Positions 36,585 to 46,919 are shown, counted from the stretch's first letter. The stretch is 64,000 bases of DNA from Schistocerca nitens (GCF_023898315.1 NC_064616.1:543917602-543981601); one strand, 5' to 3'. The notes: generated from the letters alone by a model not told the origin. Numbers and translations: made by a program.

Positions 36585-36840
36585 GCTAGGTTGGTAATAG
36601 GTCGTCATACCCCATACGAAAGTGTAACAGAAATGTTCGGAAAATGGAAATCAGACCCATTGAAAGAAAGCAGTCGTAGTTCCCGAGAAACCGTATCGGG
36701 TAAAATTAGACAGCCAATATTCGAAACCGACTGTGAGACCACTTCGCTGCCATCGACGTATATCTCGTGTAGGGATCATGAGGATAATGTACGAGAGATT
36801 AGGGAAGACATTTTTCCCGTTTAATATGCGATTGAAATGT
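36585..36840 (+). pseudogene. LINE ORF2 C-terminal fragment
   Basis: About 77 codons match the end of the intact LINE ORF2: YESVTEMFGKW corresponds to RESVTEMLNKLQW, and LPSTYISCRDHEDNVREIRE to LPPTYISRNDHNEKIRESR, followed by FFP in another frame. It is a 5'-truncated CR1/L2-like copy. No GATGTA tail is evident. Confidence 0.7.
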
Positions 36841-37705
36841 GATAGAAAATCCGTAATACTGGCAAGATGTACTCTCCAGCACGCACTGTGTAGTAGTTTG
36901 CAGAATATACCTTGTGTTTCAGGCGGAATAGTAAATATTTCATGCGTTGGTTGTCTCGATTAATTGGAAATGCAGTATTTCAGATCAACTTTGTCCACTG
37001 TTATTGGTTACAGAGTAAACTTTCATATCCTTTCTTGGTACTCCAGTTGTAGTAGGTTTATTTATCGACAGTCATTTTTATCTTGAAGCTCTACTTACAA
37101 AACTGAGCTTGTCTTTATGTTATTAAAAGCATATAGCGTTTAAGAATTATCCCACTATTTTCATTTCCTTGAAGCGGAGGTCTCCTGTTATTGGATGAAA
37201 TTCCTTTGGTTGCTAGAATGGGTACGTTCTTCCAGCACGACTGGACCCCTACACAATGTAGCTTTCAGATGACACAAACCCCTAAAATTAACTTTCGGCT
37301 GAAGATGGCTTGGCAGAAATGTTCACCCTTCTTGGCGACTAAAGTCCCCAGCCCTCACGCTTTCATAACTTTGCATGTGAGACGTTGAAATTCGAATCAG
37401 GAAAGTAGACGCAGGTGACAAATTGTTGGTTCGGATTATGAATAGCGCTGCCCCATAAAACAAGTGTTGTCAAGATGATTCAAAAGTAAAGTAGATTTGT
37501 CAATCCTTAATACCTTCTGGGAGTATTTGTTTGGGTTATATTCTGACATCTGTATTACAGTAACAAAAAAAAAAAAAAAAGAACTGGATACATGTTATAC
37601 GGAAATTAGTTTTAAAACAGTCTACACTACGTCCTTCCAAAATACTGACTCTACCCTGAGTACCTGGCACTGTCTGGGTATTTAATTATTCCGATCCCAT
37701 TAATC
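36841..37705. other. No recognised feature
   Basis: Unassigned, AT-rich, with an A15-16 run at 37565-37580. Confidence 0.45.
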
Positions 37706-37709
37706 TATC

Positions 37710-38165
37710 TTCTTCTAACTCTCTGTGCAACTCCTCTCCCGGCTCCATTCATCTTCTCCTCGCCTCCATCTCTGTCCACCTCTTCATCCCTCACTTTCTC
37801 TTCATATCACCCTGTCTCTCTCTCTCTGCCCAACACTACTAACCCCTTCTCTTTTTCCGTGTGTTCCGTCATCCACTCTACGTCTATCTCTCCGTCCTCC
37901 CCTCTCTGAAAATCTCGTCTTCTACCTCTTATGTCCATCTCCTCCCCCCCATCTCTCTGTCGACTTCCTCTTCCCTCCTCACTCAGTCAATCTCCTCCCC
38001 CCCCCCCTCCCACAATTCTCTCTCTCTCCTCGTCTCCCAATTCTCTGTCCATTTCGCCGTCTCCCTGTCTCTGTCCATCTCTCCTTCTCCATATCGTTAC
38101 ACTTCTCCTCCTCCCCCCCACTCTGCCTATCCGTTTCTTCCTCCCCTTTATCTCTCCACGTTATC
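37710..38165 (+). repeat. Polypyrimidine (CT-rich) tract
   Basis: About 450 bases are almost purely C and T (CTCCTCTCC-type runs, C8-10 at 37996-38008). Similar but shorter tracts occur at 53425-53570 and 56705-56815 on the same strand, so this is probably part of a dispersed repeat rather than a local expansion. The long ORFs across it are composition artefacts. Confidence 0.75.
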
Positions 38166-38389
38166 AGTCCCATCCAAATTGGAGGTTCCTGTTCCATACC
38201 CCCAAATCAATTATTTCATGATATTGAATAAGATATTTGATAGAAATCGATCCAGGTGTTCAGAAGGAGCTTTTTAACCATGGTGTTGCCTACATGCACA
38301 CATCTAATATATCTTTAACATATTTCACACGTATTTATACACATATTTCACCTCTATCTCTATCGAATTTCGCCTTGCAGTTTCATATT

Positions 38390-38560
38390 CACGTGGCTCA
38401 ATTTTTATGATGTCATATCTTCTGAAATATGTGTTGACCAATAATAGACTTTTTAAAGTATATCTAGTGGTATATGTGATTACTGTCAGCAAAATGTGCT
38501 CCAAACAGAATTACTAGTCAAGAAATAATATATGAAAAAGTCAAGCCTGATATGACAGTT
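38390..38560 (+). repeat. Fragment related to family X copy C 5' part
   Basis: CTAGTGGTATAT, AGAATTA-TAGT-AAGAAATAAT and a following GAT-TG-CAGTT block align with 59700-59810 in order. Confidence 0.5.
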
Positions 38561-38879
38561 TTACTGCGTGAACAGCTTCAATGCAGTAAGACATAAAGTC
38601 ATTTTCCTTCAACATTTTGTGGATGGAGCGAGTGAGCAAGTTTTTCGTAAACATTTGAAATTTTGTGTAAGATTTGTTGCAAGTCACTAAGTGCTCTCAT
38701 TCTCAAATATTGAATAAATAAGTTCTGGCTGTTCGTGAGTCGTGAGATACCTCACTTTTTCAGCCTCACCCCATTCCGTTGAGAGGTAGGAGGTTCTTAT
38801 TCCCACAGGGGTTCCTTCTGGACAATAAGTGTTATGTGTCCAAATTTTGGTTGAAATCGGTAGGGTGGTTGATGTGGAA

Positions 38880-38890
38880 CACACACACAA

Positions 38891-38970
<80 letters not shown>
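38880..38970 (+). repeat. (CA)n/(TA)n compound microsatellite
   Basis: About 35 bp of AC repeats run into about 55 bp of perfect TA repeats. The TA part abuts the left inverted repeat of the DNA transposon at 38975. Confidence 0.95.
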
Positions 38971-38973
<3 letters not shown>

Positions 38974-38974
38974 G

Positions 38975-39230
38975 TTTCGTTAATCGTGATCGGGCCAAAT
39001 ATCTTACGAAATAAGCGTCAAACGAAAAAGAACGAAACTTGTCTAGCTTAAAGGGGGAAACCAGATGGCGCTATGGTTGGCCCGCTAGATGGCGCTGCCA
39101 TAGGTCAAACAGATATCAACCGCGTCTTTCTAAATTAGGAACTCCCATTTTTTAATACGGAAAGAAATATGAATGTTGTAGTTGGACCACTTTCTTCGCT
39201 TTGTGATAGATGGCGCTGTAATAGTCACAA
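38975..39230 (+). repeat. Left TIR with three AGATGGCGCT boxes
   Basis: AGATGGCGCT occurs at 39063-39072, 39087-39096 and 39208-39217. The mirror boxes AGCGCCATCT in the right TIR are at 40723-40732, 40699-40708 and 40570-40579. The spacing matches between ends, which suggests multiple transposase-binding sites. Confidence 0.8.
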
Positions 39231-39427
39231 ACAAATGGCTCACAATTTCAGACGAAGAGTTTGTAACAAGTAAGTTTTTTAAATTAAAATACAGAACGAA
39301 GGTAGGTTTGAACATTTTATTTCGGTTGTTGCAATGTGATACATGTACCTCATTGAACTTATCATATCTGAGATCGCATGCTGTTACAGAGTGATTACCT
39401 GTAAATAACACACTTATGCAATAAATG

Positions 39428-40478
39428 CTAAAAATGATGTCCGTCAACCTCAATGTATTTGGCAATACGTGTAACGACATTCCCCTCAACAGCAAGTTGT
39501 TCGCCCTCCGTAATGTTCGCACATGCATTGACAATGCGCTGACGCATGTTGTCAGGCGTTGTCTTTGGATCACGATGGCAAATATCCTTCAACCTTCCCC
39601 GCAGAAAGATATCCGGGGACGTCAGATCCGGTGAACGTGCGGGCTATGCTATGGCGCTTCGACGACCAATCCACCAGTCATGAAATATGCTATTCAATAC
39701 CGCTTCAACTGCACGCGAGCTATGTGCCGGACATCCATTATGTTGGAAGTAAATCACCATTGTCATGCAGTGAAATATCGTCTAGTAACATTGGTAGAAC
39801 GTAACGTAGAATATCAGCATACATTGCACCATTTAGATCGCCATCGATATAATGGGGGCCAATTAACCTTCCTCCCATAATGCCGCACCATACATTGACC
39901 CGCCAAGGTCGCTGATGTTCCACTTGTCACCGCCATCGTGGATTTTCCGTTGCCCAATAGTGCATATCATGCCGGTTTACGTTACCGCTGTTAGTGAGAG
40001 ACGCTTCGTCGCTAAATAGAACGCTTGCAAAAAATCTGTCATCGTCCCGTAATTTCTCTTGTGCCCAAAGGCAGAAGTGTACACAACGTTCAAAGTCGTC
40101 GCCATGAACTTCCTGGTGCATAGAAATATGGTACGGGTGCAATCGATGTTGATGTAGCATTGTGAACACCGAAGTTTTTGAGATTCCCTATTCTCGTGCA
40201 GTTTGACTGCTACTGATGTGCGGATTAGCTACGACAGCAGCTTAAGCACCTACTTTGGCATCATCATTTATTGCATGTCCTGGTTGACGTTTCACATGTG
40301 GCTGAACACTTCCTGTTTCCTTATATAACGTAACTATCCGGCGAACGGTACGGACACTTGAGTGATGTCGTCCGTGATACCGAGCAGCATATATAGCACA
40401 CGCCCGTTGGGCATTTTCATCACCATAGCCATACATCAACACGATATCGACATTTTACGAAATTGGTAAACGGCTCAT
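39428..40478 (-). pseudogene. DDE transposase (Tc1/mariner superfamily), degenerate
   Basis: Minus-strand reading begins MSRLPIS, meets a stop after 7 codons, then continues MYGYGDENAQRACAIY with an N-terminal helix-turn-helix (RTVRRIVTLYKETGSV). A second HTH approach is SSRQ-A-E-G at about 40190. The catalytic block FSDEASLTNSG-VN (first acidic residues) and WATENPRW follow near 40000. VNVWCGIMGGRLIGPHYIDG is near 39900 with a change of frame. The end near 39430 resembles the usual C-terminal tail of this transposase type. Several stops and frameshifts make it inactive. Confidence 0.8.
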
Positions 40479-40556
40479 TTTAACGCGGGTAATGTATCAC
40501 GAAGCAAATACCGTCCTCATTGGCGGGTTGTTACGTGATACCACATACTCTTACGT

Positions 40557-40845
40557 TTGTTACTATTACAGCGCCATCTATCACAAAGCGAAAAAAGTGG
40601 TCCAGTTAAAACATTCATATTTCTTAACGTACTACACGAATATGTAAAAAGTTCCTACTTAAAAAAAAAACGCAATTGATATCCGTTCGACCTATGGCAG
40701 CGCCATCTAGGGGGCCAACCATAGCGCCATCTCGTTTCCCCCTTGAAGCTAGACGAGTTTCGTTCTTTGTAGTTTTTTCGTTTGATGCTTATTTCGTGAG
40801 ATATTGGGCATTTGTCCTGGTAACCATCAATGGACCACTATATAT
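40557..40845 (-). repeat. Right TIR
   Basis: Inverted partner of the left TIR, differing by small indels, including an A-rich insertion near 40660-40671. Its outer end merges into TATATATA. Confidence 0.8.
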
Positions 40846-41199
40846 ATAATACTTATGGACTCTTCCTGGAACCCCCTGCATACGTAGATGTACATCCTAA
40901 TTCAAGGTCGCCCAATTGTTATCCACAGTTCACGGGCCTGGTCAAGAAATCTCCAAGGAGCCACATTCCATGGTGTCACACATGTGCTGCGTAACATTTT
41001 AGGCATAGGGTATATTCTCTTTAGGGTGAATGTGGGAAAGGGGGTTCAGAGAACTTCCTTGCTGAGGTTAGATGTTATCCGTTGAATACCACTGCTTTTC
41101 GAAAACAGGCCCAGGATCGAGTGGTAGGTTACTTCGGCATTTTCTTGTGACAGACGGTTACCATTCAAAACCCTCACAAACAAATCTTCCACCCAAGAT

Positions 41200-42327
41200 T
41201 GGTACGTCTAGTACCTATCTGAACTATCCCCTGTGGACAAACAGAATTCATTACCTGTTGTGGTTTCCGTTGTATTAGTACACTACTGTTGGCGCGTCAA
41301 TCACATACCACGACTTATCTGTCTGTACGGATTTTTCTGTGATGTTACTCCTGAGTTCATTCTGATGCCTGCGCCCTGTGAATTACCAGAAGGAAACGCT
41401 CACATGTGCAACAGTGGTGTCTGAATCACGTCAAGATGCAGCTGTTCTGTATGGTAATCTGCTCTGTGGTTAATGTTCCTTAGCGTACACTGAGGTGTGA
41501 ATTTTTTCGTTGTAACCCGTCTGCTATAGCACGCCACGAGAGACGACAGCGACCCTGTTGATAACATGTTACTGCTTTTAATTGTGATATTGGCTTTTCT
41601 TCCCGAACTGCAGTACCAGTAATTCACGTTTAATAAAATGGACATCATAACATTAGTGCCTACAAGGGATCACGTGTGGGTGTCCCATCTATAAATTACC
41701 CATTACTTGGCAGCGATAAAACGTAGTTATATCGAGCTCAGTTCCGGTGCCGATGGTCAGTATAAGACCCAGTCATATCTCAACTCACACGGCACGCCCA
41801 ATTATTCGGCTATCCTCTCACCATTACCACTACCCCTCTCTGCCTCCAACACTGTGGCTATGTCTGATTCAAATTACCATTGCTTTAGTTCGAACAATAT
41901 AGACCTGATGAAATCAAAAATTTTACGTTCAGTTTAAGTACAACGAGTAATAAAAGCAATATTTTGTATTTTAGGGCGTTATCTTCCAGCCCTTTCACTT
42001 ACGTGAAGAATGAGAAGCAAATGAAATAACTCGACATCGCAACGCAGTGTGGAGGTCACTGTAATGTACATTTTGGATATAAATCATAGTTAACTGTTTC
42101 AAATTTGCTCTCAATATTCAGGAGACATACAGATAAGGCTTTTCGTGCATTACCTCACATAGTCTCAATTGTCGTAGTTGCCTGAGACATCAGACTGTAT
42201 ATTATTGTTAGTCTTACGTCTTGTCAGTCTCATTTTGTGGGAATGCTGCTTCACTGAAAACTAGTGAATTAGTAATATTCCATTATTAGATTAGTGTTAG
42301 GAGAGACTGAAGTGATGACTAAATATT
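41200..42327 (+). repeat. Family X, copy B, left part
   Basis: Colinear with copy C from about 59930. Shared blocks include ACAAACAGAATTCATTACCTGTTGTGG (loosely), ATGGACATCA-AA-TAGTGCCTACAAGG, GTGCCGATGGTCAG and GTTCAGTTTAAGTACAACGAGT. The alignment stops at 42327 and resumes at 48024, because a 5.7-kb composite insertion separates the two parts. Confidence 0.75.
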
Positions 42328-42423
42328 TGTAATGTCGCGAAATAGTAAAGAGTTGGAAACGCGGAATATTGTCAAAGTTTCGTTGCCTATGCCGAGAGCC
42401 AGAGGCAGCAGGTTAGGCAAGAG
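42328..42423 (+). repeat. Probable solo LTR, left piece
   Basis: Starts TGTAATGTCGCG directly after TATT (42324-42327). The matching end ...GCGCCTGCA is at 48015-48023, followed by TATT (48024-48027). TG...CA ends plus a 4-bp duplication fit an LTR insertion. The LINE at 42424-46990 separates this piece from the rest. Confidence 0.6.
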
Positions 42424-42484
42424 CTATGACGATTGCACATGTATGGAATGTGTCGTCACGCAGGGGCAATGACCTGGTTATACA

Positions 42485-42910
42485 CAGTTGTCTTGTGACA
42501 GCCAGAGCGAGAGCACCAGCAGCAGCGAGTACTGTTTGTATAAAGCGTTTATTTTGCATTTTGTTTACGACCTTCCACTAAGGAAGGGATTCTATTAGTG
42601 TTTATCTGCTCTGCATAGTAACTAACAGTTCTTGATAAAACTTTACGTAGTTTTCGTGTTAGATTTCTTAGTGTTTTCTTGATCGTTTAGAACAGAAAGC
42701 GCCCTAAAACCGTCTTTTGTTTGTTTCGCGGCCGTTAGCCACTAGTCACTTGAATCAGCAGTTGTCTTGTGACAGCCAGAGCGAGAGCATCAGCAGCAGC
42801 GAGTACTGTTTGTATAAAGCGTGTATTTTGCATTTTGTTTACGACCTTCCACTAAGGAAGGGATTCTATTTGTGTTTATCTGCTCTGCATAGAAACTAAC
42901 AGTTCTTGAT
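42485..42910 (+). repeat. Duplicated 5' UTR module of the LINE
   Basis: 42485-42636 and 42759-42910 are about 97% identical at a fixed offset of 274 bp (CAGTTGTCTTGTGACAGCC...). The sequence following each unit stays related (GTAGTTTTCG...CTTGAT), although the second is interrupted by a short extra segment. Tandem promoter modules are known in some LINEs; here that role is inferred. Confidence 0.85.
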
Positions 42911-43092
42911 CGTTAGGAGAGAAATTTATTTTGTACTTATTTGCTGCGCTTAGCTTTTAAATAGTTTTTCTGGGAAAACCTAGCGTAGTTTTCGCGTCTC
43001 GTATTTCAGTGAGTGTCTCTTGATTATCAGAGTAACTCATCAGAAGATTATCTTGGGAATTTGTCACCGTATAGAGTAGGATAAACATAGTC

Positions 43093-44085
43093 ATGTGTAG
43101 GGACTGTGGTTGTTGTGAGCGGACGCAAGGAGAATTGGCCACTCTTCGGGGGCAGGTGGAGGCTTTGTCTGTTAGGCTCATCGAGCTCGAGGCGCAGGCG
43201 TCGGCTCGTAGTGGCGTTGGGGCAACTGTGGTGAGACCTATGCGTACTTCGGTGGCCTTGGAATCACATGGAACCCCTGATGTCGCTGCGTCTTCCGGCA
43301 GTGAGCATCTTACCGGTCAGCCATCACTCCAGGGTGAATGGCGGGCAGTGGTGGGCTCGCGCGTGCCTGGCCGAAAGGCGAAGGTGGGATCTGGCCGCGT
43401 GGCAGCTGCCTTACCCCTTTCCAACAGGTACGGGGTGCTTCCTAGTGGTGATGACATCGTTTCCGAGCCACCACAGGATGCCTCGCCTGTTGGGCCAGTG
43501 GCCGATTCTCCGGCAAGGTCCCGACAGTCACAGAGGGCGGGCCTATTAGTTATAGGGAGCTCCAACGTTAGGCGGGTTATGGAGCCCCTCAGGAAAATAG
43601 CGGGTAGGTCGGGGAAGAATGCCAGTGTGCACTCGGTGTGCTTGCCGGGGGGTCTCGTCCGTAATGTGGAGGAGGCCCTTCCGGCAGCTATTGAACGCAC
43701 TGGGTGTGACCGGCTGCAGATAGTAGCACATGTCGGAACGAATGACGCCTGCCGCTTGGGTTCTGAGGCCATCCTTGGTTCCTTCCGGCGGCTGGCTGAT
43801 TTGGTGAAGACAACCAGCATCGCACGCGGAGTGCAAGCTGAGCTTAATATCTGCAGCATAGTGCCCAGAGTCGATCGCGGTCCTCTGGTTTGGAGCCGTG
43901 TGGAGGGTCTAAACCAGAGGCTCAGACGACTCTGCGACCATAATGGTTGCAAATTCATCGACCTCCGTTATTGGGTGGAGAACTGTAGGGCCCCCCTAGA
44001 CAGGTCAGGCGTGCACTACACACCGGAAGCAGCTACTAGGGTAGCAGAGTACGTGTGGCGTGAGCACGGGGGTTTTTTAGGTTAG
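43093..44085 (+). CDS. LINE ORF1 protein with SGNH-esterase-like domain
   Basis: 330 codons from ATG at 43093 to TAG at 44083. The N-terminus has a Cys cluster (CRDCGCCERTQ) followed by a short coiled coil (about residues 13-35) and a Ser/Pro-rich linker. From about residue 150 an SGNH-hydrolase fold is recognisable: GSS (nucleophile block, about 155-157), HVGTNDA (block III, about 212-218, with Gly and Asn) and DRSGVHYT (Asp about 303, His 308). Esterase domains in ORF1 are established for CR1-type LINEs. The serine/glycine/asparagine/aspartate/histidine set appears complete, so it may be catalytically competent. ORF1 normally binds element RNA. Confidence 0.9.
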   Translation: MCRDCGCCERTQGELATLRGQVEALSVRLIELEAQASARSGVGATVVRPMRTSVALESHGTPDVAASSGSEHLTGQPSLQGEWRAVVGSRVPGRKAKVGSGRVAAALPLSNRYGVLPSGDDIVSEPPQDASPVGPVADSPARSRQSQRAGLLVIGSSNVRRVMEPLRKIAGRSGKNASVHSVCLPGGLVRNVEEALPAAIERTGCDRLQIVAHVGTNDACRLGSEAILGSFRRLADLVKTTSIARGVQAELNICSIVPRVDRGPLVWSRVEGLNQRLRRLCDHNGCKFIDLRYWVENCRAPLDRSGVHYTPEAATRVAEYVWREHGGFLG

Positions 44086-46919
44086 AGGGACCCCCCCTTG
44101 GGCGAAACGATAAAATACCTGACGGCTTACCAGAGAGAACATCATCATCGTTGATAAAGAACGTCCGTCCTCAGAGACCAAAAACAGGAAAAGTTAACGT
44201 AATATTGGTAAACTGCAGGAGTATCCAGGGCAAGGTTCCTGAATTAGTATCTCTTATTGAAGGAAATAGTGCGCATATAGTATTAGGAACGGAAAGTTGG
44301 TTAAAACCGGAAGTGAACAGTAACGAAATCCTAGACACAGAATGGAATATATACCGCAAGGATAGGATAAACGCCAATGGTGGAGGAGTATTTATAGCAG
44401 TAAAGAATTCAATAATATCCAGTGAAGTTATTAGCGAATGCGAATGTGAAATATTCTGGGTTAAGTTAAGTATCAAAGGTGGGTCAGATATGATAGTCGG
44501 ATGCTTCTATAGACCACCTGCATCAGCAACCGTAGTGGTTGAGCGCCTCAGAGAGAACCTGCAGAACGTGGTGAAGAAGTTTCGTGATCATACTATTGTA
44601 ATAGGGGGAGACTTCAATCTACCAGGTATAGAATGGGATAGTCACACAATCAGAACTGGAGCCAGGGACAGAGACTCTTGTGACATTATCCTGACTGCCT
44701 TGTCCGAGAATTACTTCGAGCAGATAGTTAGAGAACCAACTCGTGAAGCTAACGTTTTAGACCTCATAGCAACAAATAGACCGGAACTTTTCGACTCCGT
44801 GAATGTAGAAGAGGGTATCAGTGATCATAAGTCAGTGGTTGCATCAATGACTACAAGTGTAATAAGAAATGCCAAGAAAGGAAGGAAAATATATTTGCTT
44901 AACAAGAGTGATAGGGCACAAATCGCAGAATATCTGAGTGACCACCATCAAACGTTCATTTCTGAGGAAGAGGATGTGGAACAAAAATGGAAAAAATTCA
45001 GAAACATCGTCCAGTACGCCTTGGATAAGTTCGTGCCGACTAAGGTCCAAAGCGAGGGGAAAGATCCACCGTGGTATAACAATCATGTACGAAAGGTGCT
45101 ACGGAAACAAAGAAAGCTTCATCATAGGTTTAAGAGTAGTCGAATCATAGCTGATAAGGAAAAGCTGAACGAAGCGAAAAAGAGCGTAAAGAGAGCAATG
45201 AGAGAAGCATTCAACGAATTCGAACATAAAACATTGGCAAACAATCTAAACAAGAACCCTAAAAAGTTTTGGTCATATGTAAAATCGGTAAGCGGATCTA
45301 AATCCCCTATTCAGTCACTCGATGACCACGATGGCACCGAAACAGAGGACGACCGAAGAAAGGCAGAAATACTGAATTCAGTGTTCCGAAACTGTTTCAC
45401 TGCGGAAAATCGTAACACGGTCCCTGACTTCAGCCGTCGCACGGACGCCAAAATGGAAAATATTGAAATAAACGATATCGAAATTGAAAAACAACTGCTA
45501 TCACTTAGTAGCGGAAAAGCATCCGGACCAGACGAGATACCCGTAAGATTCTACAGTGATTATGCTAAAGAACTTGCCCCCTTTCTATCAGCAATTTATC
45601 GTAGATCTCTGGAAGAACGTAAAGTACCTAGCGACTGGAAGAAAGCGCAGGTCGTTCCCATTTTCAAGAAGGGTCATAAATCAGATGCGAATAATTATAG
45701 GCCTATTTCGCTTACGTCAATCTGTTGTAGAATAATGGAACATGTTTTATGTTCTCGTATTATGACGTTCTTAGATAATACAAATCTCCTTCATCATAAC
45801 CAACATGGATTCCGCAAACAGAGATCATGCGAAACTCAGCTCGCCCTATTTGCCCAAGAAATTCACAGTGCCGTAGACACTGGCGAGCAGATTGATGCCG
45901 TATTCCTGGACTTCAGGAAGGCATTTGATACGGTTCCGCACTTACGTTTAGTGAAAAAAATACGAGCTTACGGAATATCGGACCAGGTTTGTGATTGGAT
46001 TCAGGATTTCCTAGAAGAAAGAACACAACATGTCATTCTTAACGGTTCAAAATCTGCAGATGTAGAGGTAATTTCGGGAGTACCGCAAGGAAGCGTGATA
46101 GGACCCTTATTGTTTACAATATACATAAATGACTTAGTTGACAACATCGGTAGCTCCGTGAGGCTATTTGCAGATGACACGGTTGTCTACAAGAAAGTAG
46201 CAACATCAGAAGACTCGTACGTACTCCAGGAAGACCTGCAGAGGATTAATGAATGGTGCGACAGCTGGCAGCTTTCCCTAAACGTAGATAAATGTAATAT
46301 AATGCGCATACATAGGGGCAGAAATCCATTCCAGTACGATTATGCCATAGGTGGTAAATCATTGGAAGCGGTAACGACCGTAAAATACTTAGGAGTTACT
46401 ATCCGGAGCGATCTGAAGTGGAATGATCACATAAAACAAATAGTGGGAAAAGCAGGCGCCAGGTTGAGATTCATAGGAAGAATTCTAAGAAAATGTGACT
46501 CATCGACGAAAGAAGTAGCTTACAAAACGCTTGTTCGTCCGATTCTTGAGTATTGCTCATCAGTATGGGACCCTTACCAGGTTGGATTAATAGAAGAGAT
46601 AGACATGATCCAGCGAAAAGCAGCGCGATTCGTCATGGGGACATTTAGTCAGCGCGAGAGCGTTACGGAGATGCTGAACAAGCTCCAGTGGCGGACACTT
46701 CAAGAAAGGCGTTACGCATTACGGAGAGGTTTATTATCGAAATTACGAGAGAGCACATTCCGGGAAGAGATGGGCAACATATTACTACCGCCCACATATA
46801 TCTCGCGTAATGATCACAACGAAAAGATCCGAGAAAGTAGAGCAAATACGGAGACTTACAAGCAGTCGTTCTTCCCACGCACAATTCGTGAATGGAACAG
46901 GGAAGGGGGGATCAGATAG
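44064..46919 (+). CDS. LINE ORF2: AP endonuclease plus reverse transcriptase
   Basis: The frame is open from after a TGA at 44061 to TAG at 46917, overlapping the ORF1 end. Residues are numbered from the TTG codon at 44151. The endonuclease shows N21-C-R-S, E48 in GTESWL, YRPP (120-123), GGDFN (152-156), LDLIATN and S224-D-H. The RT shows GKASGPDEIP, NNYRPISL, FLDFRKAFDTV, GVPQGSVIGPLLF and FADDT (673-677, catalytic DD), then a thumb region. The C-terminal basic segment ends WNREGGIR. There is no in-frame ATG before codon 114, so initiation must differ from a simple scan; see the slippery site at 44073. The domain set is CR1/L2-like, and no RNase H is present. Confidence 0.93.
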   Translation, partial: ARGFFRLEGPPLGRNDKIPDGLPERTSSSLIKNVRPQRPKTGKVNVILVNCRSIQGKVPELVSLIEGNSAHIVLGTESWLKPEVNSNEILDTEWNIYRKDRINANGGGVFIAVKNSIISSEVISECECEIFWVKLSIKGGSDMIVGCFYRPPASATVVVERLRENLQNVVKKFRDHTIVIGGDFNLPGIEWDSHTIRTGARDRDSCDIILTALSENYFEQIVREPTREANVLDLIATNRPELFDSVNVEEGISDHKSVVASMTTSVIRNAKKGRKIYLLNKSDRAQIAEYLSDHHQTFISEEEDVEQKWKKFRNIVQYALDKFVPTKVQSEGKDPPWYNNHVRKVLRKQRKLHHRFKSSRIIADKEKLNEAKKSVKRAMREAFNEFEHKTLANNLNKNPKKFWSYVKSVSGSKSPIQSLDDHDGTETEDDRRKAEILNSVFRNCFTAENRNTVPDFSRRTDAKMENIEINDIEIEKQLLSLSSGKASGPDEIPVRFYSDYAKELAPFLSAIYRRSLEERKVPSDWKKAQVVPIFKKGHKSDANNYRPISLTSICCRIMEHVLCSRIMTFLDNTNLLHHNQHGFRKQRSCETQLALFAQEIHSAVDTGEQIDAVFLDFRKAFDTVPHLRLVKKIRAYGISDQVCDWIQDFLEERTQHVILNGSKSADVEVISGVPQGSVIGPLLFTIYINDLVDNIGSSVRLFADDTVVYKKVATSEDSYVLQEDLQRINEWCDSWQLSLNVDKCNIMRIHRGRNPFQYDYAIGGKSLEAVTTVKYLGVTIRSDLKWNDHIKQIVGKAGARLRFIGRILRKCDSSTKEVAYKTLVRPILEYCSSVWDPYQVGLIEEIDMIQRKAARFVMGTFSQRESVTEMLNKLQWRTLQERRYALRRGLLSKLRESTFREEMGNILLPPTYISRNDHNEKIRESRANTETYKQSFFPRTIREWNREGGIR
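44073..44079 (+). promoter_or_regulatory. T TTT TTA -1 frameshift heptamer at ORF1/ORF2 junction
   Basis: In ORF1 phase the codons are GGT TTT TTA GGT TAG. The heptamer T-TTT-TTA at 44073-44079 fits X XXY YYZ, and a -1 slip puts the ribosome on AGG (44079-44081) in the ORF2 frame, which has no stop until 46917. The slip occurs two codons before the ORF1 stop. A G/C-run region (44085-44104: GAGGGACCCCCCCTTGGGCG) that could fold lies just downstream. Confidence 0.6.

Larger units (their letters stand above)
38975..40845 (-). mobile_element. Tc1/mariner-superfamily transposon with long TIRs
   Basis: The left (38975-39230) and right (40557-40845) ends are inverted copies of each other over about 260 bp. 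Landmarks are CACGAAATAAGC-type, GGGGGAAAC, AGATGGCGCTATGG, AGATGGCGCTGCCATAGG and GATAGATGGCGCTGTAATAG. It sits between TA-rich flanks, as expected for TA target duplication. A degenerate transposase on the minus strand fills the interior. The TIR pairs are similar enough that the element is not ancient. Confidence 0.85.

Noticed and set aside
37725-38277. Long Ser/Pro/Leu-rich ORFs (up to 168 codons)
   Set aside because: They arise from the polypyrimidine tract, where stop codons cannot form; two frames and the opposite strand are open together, and there is no domain.
38687-39051. ORFs with Thr-His and Ile-Tyr repeats
   Set aside because: Translation of the (CA)n/(TA)n microsatellite.
43317-43958. 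213-codon reverse ORF in the LINE
   Set aside because: Antisense shadow of the intact ORF1.
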